This document shows positions 10,684 to 26,262 of a DNA stretch of 58,754 nucleotides, piece after piece. Where the stretch lies: positions 1 to 58,754 of the forward strand of contig JBBBWG010028268.1 of the NCBI GenBank assembly GCA_037176905.1, in the 5' to 3' direction. The translations under genes and the position numbers were made by a program. Position 1 is the stretch's first letter. Each line of letters starts with the position of its first letter. The notes beneath the pieces are model-generated. The model ran no database searches. It was given only the letters and a program-made list of their open reading frames with translations, and had not been told where the DNA came from. The DNA is from Azolla pinnata (lineage: Eukaryota > Streptophyta > Polypodiopsida > Salviniales > Salviniaceae).

Positions 10684-11048
10684 TCTCCTTCTGTCTTCCC
10701 TGTCTCTTTCTCGTTCTCCTTTTCGTTCCGGTCGCATCGAGCTTCGTGGAGCGCCCTGTTCCCGACCGACCGATCGATCGATCCACACAGTACGTCCTGC
10801 AGCGTACCCTAAAGCGACACAGAAAGGGGGAAAAGAAAAGAAAATATCTCCCTCCTCCTCGCCTCGGCCCCTCTCCCCCCAGGCCTCAAGCTTCTCCATA
10901 AGTACGCGCGGAAAAGAAAGACGTCTGAGCAGAGAGGATCAGAGAATTCCCCGCTTCCCACTGAATGAATCCTTGCGATCCTGGTCCCTGCTGGCTACCA
11001 ATCCGCTAAGATCTTTTGCTAGATTAGGTTCTCTATTCCTCAGTGAGG

Positions 11049-11128
11049 GATCGATCGATCCGCCATCAATCCGCCATCAATCTGCCATCGATCCGCCATC
11101 GATCCGCCATCGATCTGCCATCGATCCG
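11049..11128. repeat. 11-bp tandem repeat in PP2C leader
   Basis: Seven consecutive units of ATC(G/A)ATC(C/T)GCC, each exactly 11 bp, with only two variable positions. The array lies about 260 bp before the PP2C start codon and is probably in its 5' untranslated region or core promoter. Confidence 0.85.
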
Positions 11129-11391
11129 CCACAGAAGCTGTCTTTTCTTCCCCCGATCTATTGAGACATTGCCCGCAAACCCTGAGAGGTCGAGGATTCG
11201 ATATGGAACGGTGAGGGTGAGTGGAGTTTGATGTGAAAAGAAGCTCGTCGTTGCTGACTGGTCTACTCCGCCTCCTCCATTTTCTGTGGCAAAATCTGGC
11301 TTGATCAACACACACATATATATACACCGGAAGATTCATCGCAGAATATTTGCTAGCTCTTGTTGGCAGAGAAGGAACCACCTGAAGATCA

Positions 11392-14300
11392 ATGAGCGAT
11401 CAGTGCCTCAGCTTCGTGATGACTAGTGTGCGGTGGAGACAGCCGTGGCAAAGCAGCGTTTTCCTCAGGATCTTGCTGAAACTCGGATCGTCATGGCCTC
11501 TCATTTACCCTGCCATCTCACAATACATAGACACTATAGCATCAGAAAACAACGAGAACGGTGAAGAGGAAGATGACGATGGTGGTGTCGATGATGACGA
11601 TGATGATGAAGACGAAGAAACTGAAGGAAGAAATTCGGCTAATATATCTTATGAAGAAGAAGAAGAAGCAGCAGCAGCAGAAGAAGAAGAAGCAGAATAT
11701 GATGATGACGGTGATGGGTTGTATCCGTGGATACAAATGGAAAGAAAGTGGTATATATCGAATGGTGGAAGCGACAGGATATCCCTGTTCTCTCAGAGGG
11801 GGAGGAGCAAAGAGATCAATCAAGATTCCATGCTCGCTTGGGAGGTACACTCAATCCATATCTGCGAGTAGCGAGGATCTCTGTGTTTGTCTAGAGCTAA
11901 GAAGACCTGAAATGCATACAAATCTCACCATATACATAGATCTGCATATGCATATAGATGCTATATTATGTGTATCTGTATATATATGTGGAAAATCCAC
12001 GCATTCCTACCTGTATATTTTGTGAAATCCATATGTATCTGTGAGTTGTGGATGCGGTACCAACAAGTTCTAGTTTTGAATCACAGTGTCTGCTTCCATT
12101 TAAAATTTTTCTCTGCAGAGGTTTGGCGGTGAGGAAGAGGCTCAAGGAATCATGTTTTGTGGTGTCTTTGATGGCCATGGCAGAGACGGGCACCGAGTGT
12201 CGAGAAGCGTCAGGGATCGCCTGCCCAAGATACTGGCCAGGGCTTGGCAGCATCGGCGGCTACCTTGTCTCGAAGATCGGAAGCATTACCATAGCTCTTC
12301 GACATCAAGCTGTTCAGATGACAGCGAGTCTGATACTGATTCGATGATGATGACGATGACGACAAGGACGGCGGCGGCGAGGGATCCATCCCACATCTTT
12401 GCATGGAAAGAATCGTTCCTTGCAGCGTATGGGAAGATGGACAAAGAGCTCGCGAGGCGAGATTTCGATGCCCTCTCGAGTGGCACAACAGCGGTGTCCC
12501 TCATTAAACAGGTACTCTGGTGGTTCGATGCTCCTCCATACTGTCATCCTGCCTTTGTTCGGATGCTCTTTGCTTGGCGTAATCACGCGGTCGATGTCAG
12601 GATGAAATATTCATGATCTGTATGTGTATATATGTCTGCGTGTTGTTCACTCCATCGGACTGTTTCACATTAGCAGTGTGTGTGCCTCTATGTGTACTCT
12701 GATCATTGAGTCTTCATGTCACTCTCTTGTGCTCCTATTGCAAGAGCTGAATGTTCTTTGGCCGTTGCTCCATCCATGCTGGCTGGTCTTTGTATGCCAT
12801 GAACCATGGAGCAACTGTTTGCCACTTTTGCTTACTGTTCATACATCATTGAAGCGATCATGGTCAAAAAGCAGACAGTCAACCACATGGTTAGTGTTTT
12901 CTGTGCTTGCCTGCTCCATAAGACGTCTAATGGATATTTAGATTCATCTTTTGTTTTGTCCGCCCTTTGTTTCATACCAATTCTGTGCTCAGTGCCTGAA
13001 TGCATTTGTGTCTGCCTATTTGTACTTTCACAATTGTTAATAGTCTCCATTGCAGATCTGTAATGACTGATGTAAATGACCATAGCTTCTTGATATGGGT
13101 GTTAACCTTATGGTGCTTTCTTTTATATGTAGGGCGATGATCTCATTGTAGCTAATGTTGGCGATTCGAGAGCAGTTTTGGGAACCAGGGCGGACGATGA
13201 CTCCATGCTGGCATTGCAATTAACAGTTGACTTGAAACCTGACATACCAAGTAAGTAAAGCACAAGTGGGCATTAGAAGAAAATCATCCAGTTTGTAACT
13301 TAGCTCAATAGAAAATGGAAGAGATCTGCATTGTATTAGGTTTTCTTGTCTTAGTCTAACTATTGACATAACTGAACAGAAAAGTCACAATCTCCATAGT
13401 ATATAGACAAAGTGGGTAGAACACAATGACTGAAAAGACAAGTAGGTTCTCAAAGTAAATATTAGAACAAAGTCACTCAGTTTCTAACTGATCTTGCAGG
13501 AAATAACGTAAGCTCTATACACTATGGATTTATTCCGTAACAATTGACACCGATGAGAAGAACAAATGAAAAGCTCATTGTGTTTGTGTAGACACAAAGT
13601 GATTCAAACTCAATGCCTGTAAGCATTGTTGTATCTGTCTATTCACATGTAGGTGGGTTTCTAAAGCAAACATCATGACAGAATCGTACAATTTCTAACC
13701 AATCTGAAAGGAAACAGATAAAATAAGATCTTTCAGAAGGATTAGAATGTGCTGGATAAAATTGCAATATGCATTGTATATTAGTGAACAGGACTAGGTT
13801 ACTGGGTACAGACTAATAATATACTTGAATAGATGCAAACACTAAATATGTAGTAGATATACAACTGAATAGGACAAACGTTTACTTCAACATTGGACAA
13901 AAATGAATAATACACATTGTTTAGGTATACGAATGGACAAGCAAACATTGTGTAGAGATGCACAAAAAATAATTGATGTTCGTGAAAAGATGGCGACAAA
14001 CAGTGTGCATGTTAGAAGTGTACTATATGTGAACCGTCCTGTAGGTATAAAAAAATAGATGCATGGACAAAAACACAAATGTATATGTAGCTTTGTAAAT
14101 ACATAGGATAAATAAAATTCTGTGATTTTCTATTTAAGATTACTGTTGAAATAAACAGGGGAGGCTGAAAGAATCAGGCGACTGAAAGGCCGCGTGTTTC
14201 CATTGCCGGAAGAGCCATCAGTCCATCGGGTTTGGTTACCCTATCGGAAGTCCCCTGGATTGGCCATGGCTAGGACTCTCGGTGATCATTGCCTCAAGGA

Positions 14301-14988
14301 ATACGGTGTAATATCAGAACCTGAAGTCACCTACCGACGTCTTTCGCCAAAAGATGAATTTGTGGTACTGGCATCAGATGGGGTATGTCTCAATCATCTT
14401 ATCCATTTGTATCAATATCAGTAGAAGCCTTTTAACGTCAAAAAATGCCCTAAACATTAGTTAAGTAAATGATTGATGATTGAATTTCATGTGTGAATAG
14501 AACTGTAGCATTATTTTGAACTCGACGTAATGTTTCTTCCATAAGATCATCTTGTTTTGAGCAGACTTTTTTTGGGTATACGTCTTAGCAAGTATTGCGC
14601 ATTCTGGCACATGTTTTCAAATACCTCGATTCATTTAGAAGAAATCGGTTTTGTCTTTGCAAAGTTACTAGCAAAATCTTTACCGAATCTGTCGGAAAGA
14701 CCGGAACATTCTGAAAATTTGTTTGGTTATTAAGTCATCCAGCAAATTTAGAGCTCTAAGACAGTTCTGAAACCGAGTTTGCAAGGATTGTTAATTATCC
14801 TTGATCCTTCTGTTGGCCAGGTCTGGGATGTTCTCACAAATGAAGAAGTTGTGGAGACAGTGGCATCCACATGCGACCGTTCCTTTGCTGCAAAAGCTGT
14901 GGTGGGGAGGGCAATAGATGCTTGGAAGGCCAAGAAAGCAAGCTCCAAGACTGACGATTGTGCAGTCGTTTGCTTGTTTTTTGTGTGA
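11392..14988 (+). CDS. protein phosphatase 2C, plant type (5 exons)
   Basis: Exons: 11392-11844, 12119-12511, 13133-13250, 14159-14382, 14821-14988; predicted 451 aa. PPM/PP2C enzymes are Mn/Mg-dependent Ser/Thr phosphatases, typically antagonists of stress and hormone kinases. The catalytic set is present: NQD (143-145), FDGHG (168-172, metal-binding Asp and Gly), SSGTTA (271-276), GDSRA (292-296), PGLAMAR and LGD in exon 4, SDGVWD (394-399, Asp) and TDDCAVV (440-446, Asp). The order and the KGRVF...RVWLP block match the large plant clade around Arabidopsis AT1G16220. A Ser/Asp-rich insert in exon 2 is usual for that clade. The N-terminus is not: instead of a short MGxC-type myristoylation start there is a hydrophobic stretch (about residues 20-48) and two long acidic runs (about 55-75 and 88-110). 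The first exon may therefore be misassigned upstream of residue about 125; the rest is secure. Confidence 0.92.
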
Positions 14989-15770
14989 AATGAGTATATA
15001 GTTCAGATTCTGTTTTACCGACCAGCGTTATTCTTGGTCGCTGAGAGGAAGCCATTTGTTAGACTATAATGAGCATAATATATACCTATGGATCTCTCAT
15101 CAATGACGAGAAAAAGTATCGAGGTCGAAATCTTCAGATTTGCCTACCAGAGGCCTGTTGTGAGTTCCAGATACATCAATATTGTTTTGATGCCCTGGCA
15201 TATGATTATCTTGTTATTTCCTAACCATTGCTCAGAAAGGGCTCTTTGATTAGGGTAGGATGCGAAGAGGAATCATGATCTTCTTGATTCTCTGGGTGTA
15301 TTGGGAATCCTTGAGGCTAAGCTACATCCTCATCCAACTGTAAACCTGCTTGTAAAAAAACTTTGGGTAGATGAAAGTTCTGTTTCTTTTTCTCATTTTG
15401 GATTGGACATCTGCTCATTGTCTGGTGCTTAGATGCTCTGCGACAAAGGCCAAGTAAGGAATTCAAAGCATCATTGTCTGGTGAGAGAAGAATGATTGAT
15501 GATGATGACCGTCTGGTTTCTAATGTGGCTTTCAAAAGCCATGTGTGTGAGATTGCCCCCTTTCTTCACTAGTATTACTTACACAAGTTACAAAAAGCAA
15601 GAGATGTGCAGGAGAATACCTGTTTTTCAAAGACCCATATGTACTGCAACACGATAGCCATTGCATGGAGCGATCACCAAAGTCCATGATTCAGGCAGAT
15701 CTGCATAACTTGTGTTGGTTCACTGGTACTGAATATGCCACTGTGGCACATATCCCAGCATTTCACGATT
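14989..15770. other. 3' flank of PP2C; no gene seen
   Basis: This probably includes the PP2C 3' untranslated region. No coding or RNA family is recognised and only short unrelated frames are present. Confidence 0.3.
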
Positions 15771-15779
15771 TTCTCTGTT

Positions 15780-16050
15780 GTTACCCTTTTTTGTCCATGG
15801 GGGAAGCGCCATTAAATTGATCTAGGCTTCCTTTCCCTTTGATAAAGGATGACAAGCTCCACAGAAAGATTGTTGCATGCTTCTTTCTTATACAGTCCAG
15901 CAGCAAATTGGGTACCATTCGTCTACATCCTTTTCCATGTAATCGGGTGAGTACCTTCATCAAGTAATTAATCCTAGCTTTACAAAGCACATGGACCTTG
16001 TTTTGATCCCCTAGTTGGTGGAACCTCATATGGCCCATTGCTTAGTGGCC
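15780..16050 (-). pseudogene. decayed Ty1/copia gag-pre-integrase fragment
   Basis: A minus-strand frame contains GHMRFHQLG, then a basic stretch, RMVPNLLLDC, IRKKHATIF, SSFIKGKGSLD. The order resembles the copia GAG-pre-integrase region (WHxRFGHLxx...GMVxGLPxxxxxCxxCxxGKQxxxxFP...xxxLDLVHxD). The His and some spacing are kept but the paired Cys are broken. No LTRs, protease, integrase core or reverse transcriptase are seen nearby, so this is at most a small relic. Match made by eye. Confidence 0.35.
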
Positions 16051-16199
16051 ACTATAGGTATGTGCACATATTTGGACTTCAACTTGTAGGGTTCACAAGA
16101 TGAACTTTTCAGAAGGCCATGTTTTATGCAAGAAGTGATCTACGTAAAAGAAGTCGCTCCTATGAGAAGTTCACCCAAATGATTATATGCTTGATCTCA

Positions 16200-16460
16200 G
16201 GTGTACGGGAATTCAGCTTAATGGACAAAATATTTTTTATCTTACCGACGGTTCAATTCTTTTCAGCTTTGAAGTGGCCATGTGAAGATGGTGTTAAATA
16301 TCTGTGATTATACAGTCTCGAGTTTGAGCTTCATGCCCCTTTGTATATTCGGTAGTAGAGCAAAGAAAGAATAAGGCATATTTGATCTTACCGAAGGTTC
16401 AATTTTTTTCGTCTTTGAAGTGGCATATTTGACTATAAAAAAGACAGCATTAACATCTGT
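16200..16460. repeat. two diverged copies, about 146 bp apart
   Basis: CTTACCGACGGTTCAATTC followed by TTTCAGCTTTGAAGTGGC at about 16242 recurs as CTTACCGAAGGTTCAATTT and TTCGTCTTTGAAGTGGC at about 16388. No gene is recognised between 16050 and the end of the ProRS gene. Confidence 0.5.
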
Positions 16461-16894
16461 GAGAGCCCACCACGGTATTGCTCATCAACTTTACTGATCA
16501 TTTGTGCAAGAGATTTTTGAGCTGCAAAGAAAAAATTTATTTAAAGGTGCAGGGAAAACTGATACAGTATTCAATGTTGAACAGTAGACAACGAAGTGTG
16601 TTGAACTGATTGAGATGCACCGTGTTTTTTAACACACTTCATGTCGAGGGAAGGAAGCTCAGTCATCGACCATGAAAGCTGGAAATAGATGGACTCGGTA
16701 TTGCAAGCGAGCTCTAGTTCATTACATTCAATATATGTATGTAATGGTTTGCAGCCCAAATTGAAAAACTCATTTTTCAAGCTATTTGGATGGATGCATA
16801 TAATTCAGAAAAAATTATGCACCTCAGGTGTCAAAACTTAGTGAGGGAGGGAAAGAATGTGACCTCATCTTTAATTTACACAATCAAATCTGAT

Positions 16895-22078
<5,184 letters not shown>

Positions 22079-22140
22079 GGCGGCGGCAGCCTCCTTCTCT
22101 CTCAAGCGCCTGCCCCGTTCTTGCGGATAGATAGATAACT

Positions 22141-23400
22141 CTCCACATCCTCTCTCTACCCTCCACATCCTCTCTCTACCCTCCACATCCTCTCTCTACC
22201 CTCCACATCCTCTCTCTACCCTCCGCATCCTCTCTCTACCCTCCACATCCTCTCTCTACCCTCCGCATCATCTCTCATCTCTCTACATCCTCTCTCTACT
22301 CTCCGCATCCTCTCTCTACACTTTCTCTCTCTACTCTCCACATCCTCTCTCTACTCTCTACATCCTCTCTCTACCCTCAGCATCCTCTCTCTACCCTCCG
22401 CATCCTCTCTCTACACATCCTCTCTCTACTCTCCGCATCCTCTCTACATCCTCTCTCTACTCTCCGCATCCTCTCTCTACTCTCCACATCCTCTCTCTAC
22501 TCTCCACATCCTCTCTCTACTCTCCGCATCCTCTCTCTACTCTCCGCTCTTTCTCTCTCTACGCTCTACTACTCTCCGCCCTTTCTCTCTCTACGCTCTA
22601 CTACTCTCTGCTCTTTCTCTCTCTACGCTCTACTACTCTCTGCCCTTTCTCTCTCTACGCTTTACTACTCTCTGCCCTTTCTCTCTCTACGCTTGCTACT
22701 CTCGTCTACTCTCTACTCTCTACACTCTCTCTACGCTCTACGCTTTGCTCTTCCTCTCTCTCTCTACGCTCTACTCTTTGCTCTTACTCTCTCTCTACGC
22801 TCTACTCTTTGCTCTTCCTCTCTCTCTCTACGCTCTACTCTTTCCTCTTACTCTCTCTCTACGCTCTACTCTTTGCTCTTCCTCTCTCTCTCTACCCTCT
22901 ACTTCATACTCCCTACTCTCTACTCTCGACATCCTTTCTCTACCCTCTGCTCCATACTCTCTCTACTCTCTACTCTACTCTCCCTCTCTCTTGACTCTCT
23001 ACTTTTTCTCTCTCTACTCTCTACATCCTCTCTCCACTCTCTACTCTATAAATCCTCTCTCTACTCTCTACTCTCTCTATCCTTTCTCTTTCTACTCTAC
23101 TTTACTCTCTCTCTCTTGACTCTCTACTTTTTCTCTCTCTTGACTCTCTACTGTTTCTCTCTCTACTCTCTACATCCTTTCTCTACTCTTTACTCTCTAT
23201 CCTTTCTCTCTCTACTCTCTACTCCATACTCTCTCTACTCTCTATATTTCTCTCTCTACTCTCTAATCCATACTCTCTCTACTCTCTACTCCATACTCTC
23301 TACTCTCTATCCTTTCTCTCTCTACTCCATACTCTCTATGCTTTCTCTCTCTACTCTCTACTCTTTCAGTCTACGCTTACTACACTCGACTCTCTGTACG
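22141..23400. repeat. pyrimidine-rich tandem array upstream of ProRS
   Basis: It begins as near-perfect 20-bp units (CTCCACATCCTCTCTCTACC from 22141), then shifts to about 38-bp CTCTCTCTACGCTCTACTA-type units (about 22550-22700) and to looser CTCTACTCT repeats. The plus strand is almost pure C/T with scattered A and few G for about 1.26 kb. It starts about 60 bp from the ProRS start codon, so on the gene strand the promoter is a purine tract. Long frames on both strands are by-products. Confidence 0.93.
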
Positions 23401-24730
23401 CGTCGATGTTCAGCCCATGCAAATGTTAAAGAGAAATTTAGAGATATCTTTGAAACGATCCATTTTTTATCACATGTAATAAACTCTACAAATTGTAAGA
23501 AACTAGCTGAATATATCCTTGAAAAAACAAAACATAGTGAGCGCCTTAAAAGATGTCTCTCCTAGATTTACGCAACCATTTGAGCTTTCTTTTTAAGGCT
23601 CGGGAATAACTACAATTATTGATACGAGTGCTAAATTAAGTTTGTCGAGTGCAAGAGCGGAGAACCAAAGAGCTAAAAGATACCCACGGAATGATTGGTT
23701 TTAAAGGTAATCAATATCATGAACCAAATATCTAGAAAATCGAGTAATGTGAGTTGCATCACCTAAGAGCTTTGGTTGAATTACCGTAAAACAACACAAT
23801 TACGTCATTTTCCATCCTATCTGTTCTTTCACTTCCTTTTTAGAGACCTAGATGACAATAGATTCCCTTTATTTATTATGCATACGTCTATTTTATTATT
23901 CCTTTTTGACACTATAAACATGATATTTTACCTTGTATAAATATTTGATTATTGTATTTGTAATTATCGTCATACTCTTATAGATGAGTAGATGCACAAA
24001 TATTATCGTATGATATGTCTCATGGGTCATTAACCTAAGTAATCGTTAATATATCTTTCTTTTTTTTCTTTCTCTTGCTCTCCTCTTCCTCTCTTTACAC
24101 TCTACTCTCTCCTAACTCTTGCTCTCTGCATTTTTTCTCTCTACTCTCCGGACTCTCATGATTGCCTCTCTAGGGAAATGATGAGTATTGTATCTTCCGC
24201 TTGCTTGCACACTGCAAAAAAAATTGCCCAACACTAGTCCATGTCTTTTCTCGAGAGCAAATCCTATAGGTGAACAAGGCTCCTCCGAAGGCATCTGGGA
24301 AAGCCAACTACATTGTCATGGGGTTTAATCTACAAAGCTCCAAATATATGTGTTAGGGTGAGACCATCGAGGTTCTAAACCAAGAGATGAGTATATAAAG
24401 GAGAGATCAATATTTACATTTATTTGTCTGAGATCGATCCATCATCATAATTCGTGAGCCTGATTCGTGTACATTGCATTCTTGTTCTACCTAAAATCAT
24501 ATAGCCACCAAGGAGATTCGATAAATCAGTGTTTATACCCTCTCCATTCTCTCTCTCTCTCACACTTTCAAGTGTAAACACACAAATATAATAATAAATG
24601 TGTGTAAAAAATATAACTATAATTTTACAAACTAAGAGCCGTCTCCTAACATGAAAGTCGAAATTTTTTTTTGTGAAAACACACAAATATGTTAAGAAGC
24701 CTCTGTAAAAAATACAAGTACAATTTTACA
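23401..24730. other. AT-rich intergenic; no gene seen
   Basis: Low-GC sequence with a second short CTCTCTACTCT patch at about 24060-24150. No coding family, terminal repeats or RNA gene could be recognised. Confidence 0.35.
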
Positions 24731-24732
24731 AA

Positions 24733-25040
24733 TTAAAAGGTGTCTCCACTATCCATATTAACAAATTCGCTATAAGACATTTGAGAGTTGAATAATTCCG
24801 TTTTCCGAATTAGAACCAATAATGATCCTAGTGCCACAGGAGGCTTTGCAAACTCACTCAACCTTTTGAAAATGAGCGAGGGTCTTCGATACTCAGAGGA
24901 AACGAACGTTTTATCCACATATTCCGCGCAGGTTGTCTTTGATGCGTTCTCGTTATTTTTAGCCTGTGGCATTTGTCGTTTTGGGAAGAAACTGCGCATT
25001 CGATCCAGATTAGGTTTTTTGACATCCATACCAAGGGTTA
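24733..25040. other. region open on both strands, origin unknown
   Basis: About 300 bp of non-repetitive sequence is free of stops in one frame on each strand and continues open into the following 76-bp array (minus frame from 25317 to 24733, plus frame 24788-25222). I recognise no protein in either direction. It could be the unique edge of the array or a relic of a mobile element. Confidence 0.2.
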
Positions 25041-25620
25041 CGGTCGATCTGATCAAGCCCACGAATATAAGGGTATTCCAGATCCTATTGGAGGTTTCGG
25101 CACCCGCACCAAAACACAGTCGATCTGATTTGGGCCACGAACAGAAGCGTATTCTGAATCCGATCAGAGCTTTCGATACCTGTATACAAGAATACGGTCG
25201 ATCTGATCTGGGCCACGAATGAAAGGGTATTTCGAATCCAATCGGAGGTTTCGATGCCTGTACAAGAATACAGTCGATCTGATCTGGGCCACGAACAAAA
25301 GGGTATTCTGAATCCAATTACAGGTTTCGACACCTACGCAAGAATACAGTTGATTTGATCCGGGCCACGAACAAAAGGGTATTCTGAATCCAATTACAGG
25401 TTTCGACACCTACGCAAGAATACAGTCGATTTGATCTGGGCCACAAACAGAAGATTATTTTGGATCTGATCAGAGGTTTCGACACCCATACAAAAAAAAT
25501 ACAGACGATCAGATCGGGGCCGCGAACAGAAGGGTATTCCGGATCCAGATCAGAGTTTTTCGACACGTATACGAAAACAAGGTCGATCGGGGCCCTGAGC
25601 AAAACAGTATAAAATTATTC
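25041..25620. repeat. about 76-bp tandem array, 8 copies
   Basis: The unit GTCGATCTGATCTGGGCCAC, then GAACAGAAGGGTATTCTGAA, TCCAATCAGAGGTTTCGACA and CCTACGCAAGAATACA, starts at about 25043, 25120, 25198, 25273, 25349, 25425, 25504 and 25582 (last copy partial). The central copies are the most alike. On the minus strand the units are open in several frames. The array ends about 650 bp upstream of the RING ligase start codon. Confidence 0.92.
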
Positions 25621-25737
25621 CAGATCCCAATCAGAAGCAGAACAAAGTACACAAGAATTTGGTAGTAACGAGAATACCTACCACCATTTCACATGAACAC
25701 ACGCTTGGCAAAAATCCCCAAAATTACAGTTATGTCC

Positions 25738-26180
25738 CATCTTCTTCTTCTTCTTCTTCTTCTTCTTCCTTCCCCTTCTTCTCTCCTGATTTCGTGGGCG
25801 ATTGTTTCTGTCTGTTCTGCAGCAGCTCGCATGGCGAAGAGAGCGAGTCTCTGATTCAACGACCTAATCACTGTCCGCCATCAACGACCTCCCCCCCACC
25901 CCCCTTGTAAAAAGGCACGTCTTTTCTCCTCCTCCCCCCCCCCCTCCTCCTCCTTCATCCGCCTCTCTGAAACCCTAAAAATTCTGATTGCATTCGCAGA
26001 GAAAGGGTCGTCTTGCTAGAATTAGGATTAGGGTTAGGGCGTAGAGGCTAGTGGGTCGGGGGAGGGAAGTAGCTGCTGTGCTCCGCCTGCTCGCGTTTAG
26101 GGTTTCCGGGACGAGAGCTTTAGTTCCAGACTGAAAAAGAGAAAGAGAGAAGACGTTTCTTTAGGGTTAGGGTTTCAGGG
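25738..26180 (+). promoter_or_regulatory. probable promoter/leader of RING ligase gene
   Basis: Contains a (CTT)n tract (25740-25770), C-rich tracts, and telomere-box type motifs: GAAACCCTAAAAA (about 25969), TTAGGGTTAGGGC (about 26027) and TTAGGGTTAGGGTTTC (about 26162). AAACCCTAA 'telo boxes' are known elements of plant growth-related promoters. The exact transcription start is not visible. Confidence 0.4.
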
Positions 26181-26262
26181 GACTGCGCAAACGTTTCCCT
26201 GAACCCTAGCTCTCTCTCTCTGTGTCTCTCTCCTCTCTTCTTTCTCCCTTCTTCGGTACCTC

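Noticed and set aside
22693..23565. 290-codon plus-strand frame (Ser/Leu/Tyr-rich)
   Set aside because: It is produced by the CT-rich tandem repeat; no domain and no promoter evidence.
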